A program made the translations under genes and the position numbers. From Escherichia sp. E4742 (GTDB taxonomy: Bacteria > Pseudomonadota > Gammaproteobacteria > Enterobacterales > Enterobacteriaceae), in contig NZ_CP040443.1 in NCBI RefSeq assembly GCF_005843885.1, positions 1,736,001-1,800,000 of the forward strand: a stretch of 64,000 nt of DNA. The letters run 5' to 3'. Of the stretch, positions 17,972 to 26,046 are shown piece after piece. A model generated the notes under the pieces. It saw nothing but the letters and a program-made list of their open reading frames with translations, was not told the origin of the DNA and ran no database searches. The stretch's first letter is position 1. Each line of letters opens with the position of its first letter.

Positions 17972-19441
17972 ATGAATACAACAACACCCACTGGGATGCT
18001 GCAACAACCTCGCCCATTCTTCATGATCTTTTTTGTCGAACTATGGGAGCGATTCGGTTACTACGGCGTGCAAGGCGTCCTAGCCGTTTTCTTCGTTAAA
18101 CAGCTCGGTTTCTCGCAAGAACAGGCTTTTGTCACCTTTGGTGCCTTCGCTGCGCTGGTCTATGGCCTTATCTCGATCGGCGGTTATGTTGGCGACCATC
18201 TGTTAGGAACTAAACGCACCATTGTCCTTGGGGCAATTGTTCTGGCGATGGGCTACTTCATGACCGGGATGTCGCTACTCAAGCCAGACCTGATATTCAT
18301 CGCGCTGGGAACAATCGCCGTCGGCAACGGCCTGTTTAAAGCCAACCCGGCAAGCCTGCTTTCGAAGTGCTATCCACCGAAAGATCCACGTCTCGATGGC
18401 GCTTTCACCCTGTTCTATATGTCGATCAATATCGGCTCGTTGATTGCGCTGTCGCTAGCACCGGTTATCGCTGACAGATTTGGCTATTCCGTAACCTATA
18501 ACTTATGCGGAGCAGGATTGATTGTCGCGCTACTGGTTTACATCGCCTGTCGCGGAATGGTGAAAGATATTGGTTCTGAACCAGATTTCCGACCGATGAA
18601 CTTCAGCAAATTGTTGTACGTGCTACTTGGCAGCGTGGTGATGATTTTCGTTTGCGCATGGCTGATGCACAACGTGGAAGTCGCCAATCTGGTACTGATT
18701 GTTCTCTCTATCGTCGTGACCATTATCTTCTTCCGTCAGGCATTCAAGCTGGATAAAACCGGGCGCAATAAGATGTTTGTCGCCTTTGTGCTGATGCTTG
18801 AAGCGGTAGTGTTTTACATCCTCTACGCCCAGATGCCAACGTCGCTGAACTTCTTTGCTATCAACAACGTGCATCATGAAATTCTCGGTTTTTCCATCAA
18901 CCCGGTGAGCTTCCAGGCGCTTAACCCGTTCTGGGTGGTGCTCGCCAGCCCAGTTCTGGCAGGCATTTACACGCATCTGGGTAACAAAGGCAAAGACCTC
19001 TCCATGCCGATGAAATTTACCCTCGGTATGTTTATGTGCTCGCTGGGCTTTTTGACAGCCGCCGCAGCGGGAATGTGGTTTGCGGATGCCCAGGGGCTGA
19101 CATCGCCATGGTTTATCGTGCTGGTTTACTTATTCCAGAGCTTAGGTGAACTGCTTATTAGCGCCCTGGGCCTGGCAATGATTGCCGCTCTGGTGCCACA
19201 ACATTTGATGGGCTTTATTCTCGGGATGTGGTTCCTTACGCAGGCTGCCGCGTTCTTGCTGGGCGGCTATGTGGCAACATTTACCGCAGTACCAGACAAC
19301 ATTACCGACCCGCTTGAGACGCTGCCTGTCTATACCAACGTGTTTGGTAAGATTGGTCTGGTTACACTGGCCGTTGCAGTAGTGATGCTGTTGATGGTGC
19401 CGTGGCTGAAACGAATGATTGAGACGCCGGAAAACCATTGA
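17972..19441 (+). CDS. dtpB: Dipeptide/tripeptide:proton symporter DtpB
   Basis: A 489-residue POT/PTR-family transporter with fourteen membrane helices. The family ExxER-type motif appears as VELWERFGYYGVQGVL in helix 1, the signature FTLFYMSINIGSLIA follows in helix 5, and GGYVGDHLLGTKRTIVLGAIV is the helix 2-3 loop. Imports di- and tripeptides with protons across the inner membrane. Alone between two terminators, so monocistronic. Confidence 0.97.
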   Translation: MNTTTPTGMLQQPRPFFMIFFVELWERFGYYGVQGVLAVFFVKQLGFSQEQAFVTFGAFAALVYGLISIGGYVGDHLLGTKRTIVLGAIVLAMGYFMTGMSLLKPDLIFIALGTIAVGNGLFKANPASLLSKCYPPKDPRLDGAFTLFYMSINIGSLIALSLAPVIADRFGYSVTYNLCGAGLIVALLVYIACRGMVKDIGSEPDFRPMNFSKLLYVLLGSVVMIFVCAWLMHNVEVANLVLIVLSIVVTIIFFRQAFKLDKTGRNKMFVAFVLMLEAVVFYILYAQMPTSLNFFAINNVHHEILGFSINPVSFQALNPFWVVLASPVLAGIYTHLGNKGKDLSMPMKFTLGMFMCSLGFLTAAAAGMWFADAQGLTSPWFIVLVYLFQSLGELLISALGLAMIAALVPQHLMGFILGMWFLTQAAAFLLGGYVATFTAVPDNITDPLETLPVYTNVFGKIGLVTLAVAVVMLLMVPWLKRMIETPENH

Positions 19442-19453
19442 TTATTCTTGCAG

Positions 19454-19485
19454 AAAACAGGGTAGCGATAACGCTACCCTGTTTT
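19454..19485. terminator. Bidirectional terminator between dtpB and rsmJ
   Basis: A perfect 14-base stem, AAAACAGGGTAGCG with CGCTACCCTGTTTT, around ATAA. The arms supply A and T runs on both strands, so it serves both convergent genes. Confidence 0.9.
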
Positions 19486-19489
19486 ACTT

Positions 19490-20242
19490 TTACGCCGGTG
19501 TACCTGCATAAATATCAAAACGATGCCCTTTGGTGACAACCGCGTTTGGCGTAGCAACATTCGCCAGCGGCGGCGCGTAGTCCGGGCGCTTTACCACCAC
19601 GCGTTTGGTCGCCAGCAGCCGCGCAGGCTCCAGCAACCCATCGGCGTCGAGATCCGGTCCCACCAGCGACTGAAACACGCGCATCTCTTTTTTCACCAGC
19701 GCGCTTTTCTGCTTATGCGGGAACATCGGATCGAGATAGACCACCTGCGGGCGCGGGGTAATATCAGTCAGCGCCGTCAGGCTGGAGGCGTGAATTAACT
19801 GCAAACGCTCCTGCAACCAGCCGCCGATCTCCGCATCCGCATAACCACGCGCCAGGCCATCGTCGAGCAATGCAGCAACCACTGGATTACGTTCCAGCAT
19901 CCGTACGCGGCAGCCGACCGAAGCCAGCACAAAGGCATCGCGACCAAGTCCTGCGGTGGCGTCCACCACGTCCGGCAGATAATCGCCTTTAATGCCCACC
20001 GCTTTCGCCACCGCCTCACCGCGGCCACCGCCGAATTTGCGACGGTGCGCCATTGCCCCGCCGACAAAATCAACGAAAATGCCGCCAAGTTTCGGCTCAT
20101 CGCGCTTGCGCAGTTCCAGATGCTCCGGCGTTAACACCAGCGCCATCAGGTTGTCTTCATCGTGCTCCAGCCCCCAACGGGTCGCCAGAACAGATAAGGC
20201 ACCGTCTCCGGTGCCTGTTTCATCAATTAAGCAGATTTTCAC
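19490..20242 (-). CDS. rsmJ: 16S rRNA m2G1516 methyltransferase RsmJ
   Basis: A 250-residue SAM-dependent methyltransferase: DVVDATAGLGRDAFVLASVGC is the SAM-binding motif I region, MLERNPVVAALLDDGL follows, and VVYLDPMFPH is motif IV. It methylates G1516 of 16S rRNA. I use the GTG at 20242 (VKICLIDETGTG), seven bases after the prlC stop, which gives the family length; a longer ATG frame would run back into prlC. Forms an operon with prlC. Confidence 0.95.
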   Translation of the reverse strand: MKICLIDETGTGDGALSVLATRWGLEHDEDNLMALVLTPEHLELRKRDEPKLGGIFVDFVGGAMAHRRKFGGGRGEAVAKAVGIKGDYLPDVVDATAGLGRDAFVLASVGCRVRMLERNPVVAALLDDGLARGYADAEIGGWLQERLQLIHASSLTALTDITPRPQVVYLDPMFPHKQKSALVKKEMRVFQSLVGPDLDADGLLEPARLLATKRVVVKRPDYAPPLANVATPNAVVTKGHRFDIYAGTPA

Positions 20243-20249
20243 TGAATGA

Positions 20250-22292
20250 TCAGCCCTTAATGCCGTAATGCTCCAGCATCGCATCCAGTTGCGGTTCACG
20301 ACCACGGAAGCGTTTGAACAGCTCCATCGGCTCTTCTGAACCGCCACGGCTCAGAATGTTGTCGAGGAACGACTGTCCAGTATCACGGTTGAAAATCCCC
20401 TCTTCCTCAAAGCGAGAGAAGGCATCAGCCGCCAGCACATCGGCCCACAGGTAGCTGTAGTAGCCTGCTGCGTAACCACCAGCGAAAATATGGCTGAAAG
20501 CGTGCGGGAAGCGGCCCCATGACGGAGACGGTACCACGGCAACCAGTTTCTTGATTTCTGCCAGAGTTTCGAGGATTTTCGCTCCCTGATCCGGGCGGAA
20601 CTCTGCATGGAGGCGGAAATCGAACAGGCCGAACTCCAGCTGACGCAGAATAAACAGCGCCGCCTGGTAGTTCTTCGCCGCCAGCATTTTATCCAGCAAC
20701 TCTTTCGGCAGCGGTTCGCCAGTTTCATAGTGACCGGAGATAAACGCCAGCGCCTCCGGCTCCCAGCACCAGTTTTCCATAAACTGGCTCGGCAGTTCGA
20801 CCGCATCCCACGGCACCCCGCTGATCCCGGAAACACCAGCGGTTTCGATGCGGGTCAGCATATGATGCAGGCCGTGACCGAACTCATGGAACAGAGTAAT
20901 CACTTCGTCATGGGTAAACAGCGCCGGTTTACCATTTACCGGGCGGTTGAAGTTACAGGTCAGATACGCGACCGGTTTTTGCAGCGAACCGTCTGCTTTA
21001 CGCATCTGGCCTACGCAGTCATCCATCCACGCCCCGCCGCGCTTGTTTTCACGGGCATACAGGTCGAGGTAGAAGCTGCCACGCAGTTCGTTGTTCTCGT
21101 CATACAGTTCGAAGAAACGTACATCCGGATGCCAGACATCAACATCTTTACGCTCTTTAGCGGTGATGCCGTAAATACGTTTCACCACTTCAAACAGGCC
21201 GTTAACCGCTTTGTTTTCCGGGAAGTACGGACGCAGCTGTTCGTCACTGATGCTGTAAAGATGCTGTTTTTGTTTTTCGCTGTAGTATGCGATATCCCAC
21301 GGTTGCAACTCATCGACGCCAAATTCGGCTTTGGCGAAGGCGCGCAGTTGCGCCAGCTCTTTTTCGCCCTGCGGACGCGCGCGTTTTGCCAGATCGGTTA
21401 AGAAATCAAGCACCTGCTGCGGGTTTTCTGCCATTTTAGTGGCAAGGGATTTAAAGGCGTAGTTTTCAAAGCCCAGCAGTTGCGCCAGTTCGTGACGCAG
21501 CGCGAGGATCTCTTCCATCACCTTGCTGTTATCCCACTTACCGGCATTCGGGCCTTGATCGGAGGCGCGGGTGCTGTAAGCGCGATACATCTCTTCACGC
21601 AGGGACTGATTGTCGCAGTAAGTCATTACCGGCAGGTAGCTTGGGATATCCAGCGTCAGCAGGTAGCCTTCCAGTTCTTTCGCTTCGGCCTGGGCTTTTG
21701 CCGCAGCCAGCGCGCTTTCTGGCATCCCCGCCAGTTCCGCTTCGTCGGTGACGAGTTTAGTCCAGCCCATCGTCGCATCGAGGACGTTGTTGCTGTACTG
21801 GTTGCCCAGCTCAGAAAGACGGGTGGCAATTTCGCCGTAACGCTGCTGTTTCTCTTTCGGCAGACCGATGCCAGAGAGTTCGAAGTCGCGCAGTGCGTTA
21901 TCAACCGCTTTCTTCTGCGCCGTGTTCAGCGTGGCGTAATGATCACCATCGCGCAGGTCGCGGTATGCTTTATACAGCCCTTCATGTTGCCCTACCCAGG
22001 TGCTGTATTCCGACAGCAGCGGCAGGGTTTGTTCGTACGCTTCACGCAGTTCCGGGCTATTTTTCACCGAGTTCAGGTGGCTGACCGGGGAGAAAATACG
22101 CCCCAGCACATCGTCCACTTCCGCCAGCGGCTGGCAGAGATTTTCCCAGGTGTACGGTGCCCCTTGCGCTACTACGCGCTCCACATTTTCGCGGCAGTCG
22201 TTTAGCGCCTTCGTCACGGCTGGAACGACATGTTCCGGAAGAATTTTAGAAAACGGAGGCAATTCAAAGGGAGTCAGTAACGGATTCGTCAT
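20250..22292 (-). CDS. prlC: Oligopeptidase A (M3 metallopeptidase)
   Basis: A 680-residue cytoplasmic zinc peptidase of family M3A. The HEFGH zinc motif lies near residue 470 (VITLFHEFGHGLHHML) with a downstream Glu in ELPSQFMENWCWEPE. It degrades short peptides, including cleaved signal peptides, and prlC alleles suppress signal-sequence defects. The start is MTNPLLTPFELPPF at 22292, matching family length. In K-12 transcription is under heat-shock sigma-32. rsmJ follows. Confidence 0.97.
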   Translation of the reverse strand: MTNPLLTPFELPPFSKILPEHVVPAVTKALNDCRENVERVVAQGAPYTWENLCQPLAEVDDVLGRIFSPVSHLNSVKNSPELREAYEQTLPLLSEYSTWVGQHEGLYKAYRDLRDGDHYATLNTAQKKAVDNALRDFELSGIGLPKEKQQRYGEIATRLSELGNQYSNNVLDATMGWTKLVTDEAELAGMPESALAAAKAQAEAKELEGYLLTLDIPSYLPVMTYCDNQSLREEMYRAYSTRASDQGPNAGKWDNSKVMEEILALRHELAQLLGFENYAFKSLATKMAENPQQVLDFLTDLAKRARPQGEKELAQLRAFAKAEFGVDELQPWDIAYYSEKQKQHLYSISDEQLRPYFPENKAVNGLFEVVKRIYGITAKERKDVDVWHPDVRFFELYDENNELRGSFYLDLYARENKRGGAWMDDCVGQMRKADGSLQKPVAYLTCNFNRPVNGKPALFTHDEVITLFHEFGHGLHHMLTRIETAGVSGISGVPWDAVELPSQFMENWCWEPEALAFISGHYETGEPLPKELLDKMLAAKNYQAALFILRQLEFGLFDFRLHAEFRPDQGAKILETLAEIKKLVAVVPSPSWGRFPHAFSHIFAGGYAAGYYSYLWADVLAADAFSRFEEEGIFNRDTGQSFLDNILSRGGSEEPMELFKRFRGREPQLDAMLEHYGIKG

Positions 22293-22494
22293 TAGCGCAG
22301 TCCTGGTTAAAGAGGTTAAGGAAGCGCTCAACAGGCGCTTTACATAATGTGTGTAGCATGGGGTTAAGTGTAGTGAATTTCAATGAGAAACGTTACGCTT
22401 TCGCGGCGGCGGCCTCTTTTCGGTATACTGTCCTGATAGGCTTTTGTGCGCCCCGAATACGGGCCGATTTTTACTTACCGGAACACCTTTACCC

Positions 22495-23337
22495 ATGCTC
22501 AGTTATCGCCACAGCTTTCACGCTGGCAACCACGCCGACGTCCTTAAACATACCGTTCAGAGCCTGATCATCGAGTCGCTGAAAGAGAAGGATAAACCGT
22601 TTCTCTATCTCGATACCCACGCGGGTGCCGGGCGTTATCAGTTAAGCAGCGAACACGCCGAGCGTACTGGCGAATATCTCGAAGGCATCGCCCGTATCTG
22701 GCAGCAGGACGATTTGCCTGCGGAGCTGGAGCCGTACATCAATGTGGTTAAACACTTCAACCGTAGCGGTCAGTTGCGTTACTACCCCGGTTCACCGTTG
22801 ATTGCTCGCCAGCTACTCCGCGAACAAGACAGCCTGCAACTGACCGAGCTGCACCCGAGCGATTACCCGTTGCTGCGTTCTGAATTTCAGAAAGACAGCC
22901 GTGCGCGCGTGGAAAAAGCCGACGGTTTCCAGCAGCTTAAGGCAAAACTGCCGCCGGTTTCCCGCCGTGGTTTAATCCTTATCGACCCGCCGTATGAAAT
23001 GAAAACCGACTATCAGGCGGTGGTCAGCGGGATAGCAGAAGGCTACAAACGTTTCGCCACTGGCACTTACGCATTGTGGTATCCAGTGGTGCTGCGTCAG
23101 CAAATTAAGCGCATGATCCACGACCTGGAAGCAACCGGCATTCGCAAAATTCTGCAAATTGAACTGGCGGTACTGCCAGACAGCGATCGCCGCGGCATGA
23201 CCGCTTCCGGCATGATTGTGATTAACCCACCGTGGAAGCTGGAACAGCAGATGAATAACGTGCTGCCGTGGCTGCACAGCAAACTGGTTCCGGCTGGCAC
23301 CGGGCACGCCACCGTAAGCTGGATCGTGCCGGAGTAA
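22495..23337 (+). CDS. rlmJ: 23S rRNA m6A2030 methyltransferase RlmJ
   Basis: A 280-residue SAM-dependent N6-adenine methyltransferase. The N-terminus MLSYRHSFHAGNHADVLKH is the family signature, THAGAGRYQL is the SAM motif, and LILIDPPYEMKTDY carries the catalytic DPPY of adenine methylases. It modifies A2030 of 23S rRNA. The start at 22495 gives family length; the frame extends upstream without a matching N-terminus. Confidence 0.96.
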   Translation: MLSYRHSFHAGNHADVLKHTVQSLIIESLKEKDKPFLYLDTHAGAGRYQLSSEHAERTGEYLEGIARIWQQDDLPAELEPYINVVKHFNRSGQLRYYPGSPLIARQLLREQDSLQLTELHPSDYPLLRSEFQKDSRARVEKADGFQQLKAKLPPVSRRGLILIDPPYEMKTDYQAVVSGIAEGYKRFATGTYALWYPVVLRQQIKRMIHDLEATGIRKILQIELAVLPDSDRRGMTASGMIVINPPWKLEQQMNNVLPWLHSKLVPAGTGHATVSWIVPE

Positions 23338-23408
23338 TTGCAGCCATCGCTGGCACCTATTACGTCTCGCGCTACAATCGCGGTAATCAACGATAAGGAC
23401 ACTCTGTC

Positions 23409-24761
23409 ATGACTAAACACTATGATTACATCGCCATCGGCGGCGGCAGCGGCGGTATCGCCTCCATCAACCGCGCGGCTATGTACGGCCAGAAATGTGC
23501 GCTGATTGAAGCCAAAGAACTGGGCGGCACTTGCGTGAATGTTGGCTGCGTGCCGAAAAAAGTGATGTGGCACGCGGCGCAAATTCGTGAAGCGATCCAC
23601 ATGTACGGCCCGGATTATGGCTTTGATACCACCATCAATAAATTCAACTGGGAAACGTTGATCGCCAGCCGTTCTGCCTATATCGACCGTATTCATACTT
23701 CCTATGAAAACGTACTCGGTAAAAATAACGTCGATGTAATCAAGGGCTTTGCTCGCTTCGTTGATGCCAAAACGCTGGAAGTTAACGGTGAAACCATTAC
23801 GGCCGATCATATTCTGATCGCCACCGGTGGTCGTCCAAGCCACCCGGATATTCCGGGCGTGGAATACGGCATTGATTCCGATGGTTTCTTTGCCCTTCCT
23901 GCTTTGCCAGAGCGCGTGGCGGTTGTTGGTGCGGGTTACATCGCCGTTGAACTGGCTGGCGTGATTAACGGCCTGGGCGCGAAAACGCATCTGTTTGTGC
24001 GTAAACATGCGCCGCTGCGCAGCTTCGACCCGATGATCACTGAAACGCTGGTCGAAGTGATGAACGCTGAAGGCCCACAGTTGCATACCAATGCCATCCC
24101 GAAAGCGGTGGTAAAAAATGCCGACGGCAGCCTGACGCTGGAGCTGGAAGATGGTCGCAGTGAAACGGTGGATTGCCTGATTTGGGCGATTGGTCGCGAG
24201 CCTGCCAATGACAACATCAACCTCGAAGCCGCTGGCGTTAAAACCAACGAAAAAGGCTATATCGTCGTCGACAAATATCAAAACACCAACGTTGAAGGTA
24301 TTTACGCGGTAGGCGATAACACGGGTGCAGTGGAACTGACACCGGTCGCGGTGGCGGCAGGTCGCCGTCTCTCTGAACGCCTGTTTAACAACAAGCCGGA
24401 CGAGCATCTGGATTACAGCAACATTCCGACCGTGGTCTTCAGCCATCCGCCGATTGGTACTGTCGGTTTAACGGAACCACAGGCGCGCGAGCAGTACGGC
24501 GACGACCAGGTGAAAGTGTATAAATCCTCTTTCACCGCGATGTATACCGCAGTCACCACTCACCGCCAGCCGTGCCGCATGAAGCTGGTATGCGTTGGGC
24601 CAGAAGAGAAGATTGTCGGTATTCACGGCATTGGTTTTGGCATGGACGAAATGTTGCAGGGCTTCGCGGTGGCGCTGAAGATGGGCGCAACCAAGAAAGA
24701 CTTTGACAACACTGTCGCCATTCACCCAACGGCAGCAGAAGAGTTCGTGACCATGCGTTAA
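23409..24761 (+). CDS. gor: Glutathione reductase
   Basis: A 450-residue FAD/NADPH disulfide oxidoreductase. FAD site AIGGGSGGIASINRAA; redox-active pair Cys42/Cys47 in LGGTCVNVGCVPKK; NADPH motif VVGAGYIAVELAGV; and the dimer-interface His439 in AIHPTAAEEF. It regenerates glutathione from its disulfide in the cytoplasm. In K-12 it responds to OxyR. The dinQ-agr region follows, and part of the gor tail is duplicated there. Confidence 0.98.
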   Translation: MTKHYDYIAIGGGSGGIASINRAAMYGQKCALIEAKELGGTCVNVGCVPKKVMWHAAQIREAIHMYGPDYGFDTTINKFNWETLIASRSAYIDRIHTSYENVLGKNNVDVIKGFARFVDAKTLEVNGETITADHILIATGGRPSHPDIPGVEYGIDSDGFFALPALPERVAVVGAGYIAVELAGVINGLGAKTHLFVRKHAPLRSFDPMITETLVEVMNAEGPQLHTNAIPKAVVKNADGSLTLELEDGRSETVDCLIWAIGREPANDNINLEAAGVKTNEKGYIVVDKYQNTNVEGIYAVGDNTGAVELTPVAVAAGRRLSERLFNNKPDEHLDYSNIPTVVFSHPPIGTVGLTEPQAREQYGDDQVKVYKSSFTAMYTAVTTHRQPCRMKLVCVGPEEKIVGIHGIGFGMDEMLQGFAVALKMGATKKDFDNTVAIHPTAAEEFVTMR

Positions 24762-24767
24762 ATGTTA

Positions 24768-24798
24768 AAGGGCTAAGAGTAGTGTGCTCTTAGCCCTT
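24768..24798. terminator. Hairpin between gor and dinQ
   Basis: AAGGGCTAAGAG and CTCTTAGCCCTT make a perfect 12-base stem with a 7-base loop between the convergent gor and dinQ. No T run follows on the plus strand, so it may act mainly as a transcript-end stabiliser. Confidence 0.55.
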
Positions 24799-24814
24799 AG
24801 CTACGTTTCCGCTA

Positions 24815-24898
24815 TCAGTTCAGAAGCTGAAGCAGAAAGCGGATCAGTTCCAGCAGCGCAATTAACGCCCCAAGAACGACGATTGCTTTATCAATCAC
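24815..24898 (-). CDS. dinQ: SOS-induced toxic membrane peptide DinQ
   Basis: A 27-residue single-helix peptide (starting MIDKAIVVLGALIALLELIR, ending LLN) read from a GTG at 24898. It matches the K-12 DinQ peptide as I remember it. Overproduction is known to depolarise the inner membrane. A LexA box lies about 190 bases upstream at 25092-25107 and the leader contains the target for the AgrB RNA at 24988-25005, so control is by SOS plus antisense RNA, a type I toxin-antitoxin logic. Confidence 0.9.
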   Translation of the reverse strand: MIDKAIVVLGALIALLELIRFLLQLLN

Positions 24899-24972
24899 CC
24901 GTTTTCTCCATGCGATGGAGTGAGAATGCATCCGCTTACTCATCCATTGCCTGTCACGGTGCATGTCCCATT

Positions 24973-25005
24973 GTTAGATGACAACTATCTCACTCCGGCC
25001 AGAGC
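24973..25005 (-). promoter_or_regulatory. dinQ leader segment complementary to AgrA/AgrB RNA
   Basis: This stretch resembles the 5' ends of agrA and agrB. The 18 bases 24988-25005 (TCTCACTCCGGCCAGAGC) are identical to agrB 25421-25438, so the minus-strand dinQ leader can pair perfectly with plus-strand AgrB RNA. agrA has two mismatches in the same block. Confidence 0.85.
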
Positions 25006-25091
25006 ATCAGTTAACGGCACCACCCGTACTTCTGACCAGGACTTTGAAAGCGTTTATGCGCATTGCCAGAGTGAAAATGTCTCAGAGCTAA

Positions 25092-25107
25092 CTGGATAAT
25101 CATACAG
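25092..25107 (-). promoter_or_regulatory. LexA box of dinQ
   Basis: CTGGATAATCATACAG, a CTG-N10-CAG SOS box; on the minus strand with flanks it reads TACTGTATGATTATCCAG, very near the LexA consensus. Confidence 0.88.
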
Positions 25108-25171
25108 TACATGCAGGTTATAAAACCAGCACGTCCTTGCAATAGTTTCAGTATGGTATTAGCATTGATGC

Positions 25172-25254
25172 GTTAGATGATGACTATCTCGCTCCAGCCA
25201 GAGCCACCAACTCTGGGCTGGAAAGTAAAAAACCGACGACAAGTCGGTTTTTTT
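25172..25254 (+). ncRNA. agrA: Antisense small RNA AgrA
   Basis: About 83 bases beginning GTTAGATGATGAC and ending in an intrinsic terminator (AAAAAACCGAC / GTCGGTTTTTTT, 25227-25254). It is a tandem paralogue of agrB 234 bases downstream. The dinQ-matching block carries two mismatches, consistent with reports that AgrA is the weaker or inactive partner. Exact 5' end inferred from similarity. Confidence 0.88.
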
Positions 25255-25277
25255 ACGTCCTGATTCGGACAAGGCTT

Positions 25278-25351
25278 AGTACGGCGGCGACCCGATGAAA
25301 GTATATAAATCGTCTTTCACCACCATGTATAGCAAACTGTCCCTTCGCCAG
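25278..25351 (+). pseudogene. Relic duplicate of the gor 3' region
   Basis: The segment beginning AGTACGGCGGCGACCCGATG is a diverged copy of gor bases 24493-24569 (AGTACGGCGACGACCAGGTG), including GTATATAAATCGTCTTTCAC against GTGTATAAATCCTCTTTCAC. It has no start and is only 74 bases. It sits between agrA and agrB, so the agr duplication history involved gor DNA. Confidence 0.75.
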
Positions 25352-25405
25352 CTAAAGAAATCGCTAACGCTTGCAATGTCAGCCACTGGCTAATAGTATT
25401 AAACT

Positions 25406-25487
25406 GTTAGATAAGAGCTCTCTCACTCCGGCCAGAGCCACCAACTCAGGCTGAAGAGTAAAAAACCGACGCAAAGTCGGTTTTTTT
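25406..25487 (+). ncRNA. agrB: Antisense small RNA AgrB
   Basis: About 82 bases, from GTTAGATAAGAGC to the terminator AAAAAACCGAC / GTCGGTTTTTTT (25460-25487). It contains 18 bases of perfect complementarity to the dinQ leader, so it is the likely dinQ repressor. Its last 60 bases are nearly identical to those of agrA. Confidence 0.9.
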
Positions 25488-25559
25488 ACGTCCTGATTCA
25501 GATCTCCTTTCAAATGAATACCCAACTCTTAATTCATACCCATACCTTTCTCTGCACTT

Positions 25560-25583
25560 ACATATTCGATAAACCATATATGT
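25560..25583. promoter_or_regulatory. ArsR operator upstream of arsRBC
   Basis: Dyad ACATAT-N12-ATATGT, 56 bases before the arsR start, followed by TTGACTTATCC. It matches the position of the K-12 ArsR site overlapping the arsR promoter. Confidence 0.65.
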
Positions 25584-25638
25584 TTTTGACTTATCCGTTT
25601 TGAAGAGAGACACTACCTGCAACAATCAGGAGCGCAAT

Positions 25639-25992
25639 ATGTCATTTCTGTTACCCATCCAACTGTTCAAAATTCTTGCCGATGAAACCCGCCTGGGCAT
25701 CGTTTTACTGCTCAGTGAGATGGGTGAATTATGCGTGTGTGATCTCTGTACTGCCCTGAATCAGTCACAGCCCAAGATCTCACGCCACCTGGCATTGCTG
25801 CGTGAAAGCGGGTTATTGCTGGATCGCAAGCAAGGTAAGTGGGTTCATTACCGTTTATCGCCGCATATTCCTTCCTGGGCTGCGAAAATTATTGAGCAGA
25901 CCTGGCGATGTGAACAGGAAAATGTTCAGACTGTTATCCGTAACCTGGCTCGACAAAATTGTTCCGCAGACAGTAAGAACATTTGCAGTTAA
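25639..25992 (+). CDS. arsR: Arsenite-responsive repressor ArsR
   Basis: A 117-residue winged-helix repressor with the As(III) site ELCVCDLC (Cys32, Cys34, Cys37) at the start of the recognition region and the helix-turn-helix SQPKISRHLALLRESGLL. Start at MSFLLPIQLFKIL, preceded by AGGAGCG; a TTG-started extension upstream is not needed. It represses arsRBC until arsenite or antimonite binds. The second ArsR-type protein of the window (12074) uses a different cysteine arrangement, so the two are not redundant copies. Confidence 0.97.
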   Translation: MSFLLPIQLFKILADETRLGIVLLLSEMGELCVCDLCTALNQSQPKISRHLALLRESGLLLDRKQGKWVHYRLSPHIPSWAAKIIEQTWRCEQENVQTVIRNLARQNCSADSKNICS

Positions 25993-26046
25993 AAAATTTA
26001 GCTAAACACATATGGATTTACATATGTGTTTTATCCGGGAGGCATT

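Noticed and set aside
20607..22205. Two plus-strand frames opposite prlC
   Set aside because: Antisense to a well-supported M3 peptidase; no ribosome sites or protein-like features.
23097..24446. A 449-codon minus-strand frame opposite gor
   Set aside because: Lies wholly antisense to gor and the end of rlmJ, low-complexity composition typical of a codon mirror, and no ribosome site.
25172..25487. Tandem repeats considered as a CRISPR array
   Set aside because: Only two units, 234 bases apart, each ending in an intrinsic terminator: they are the agrA/agrB RNAs.
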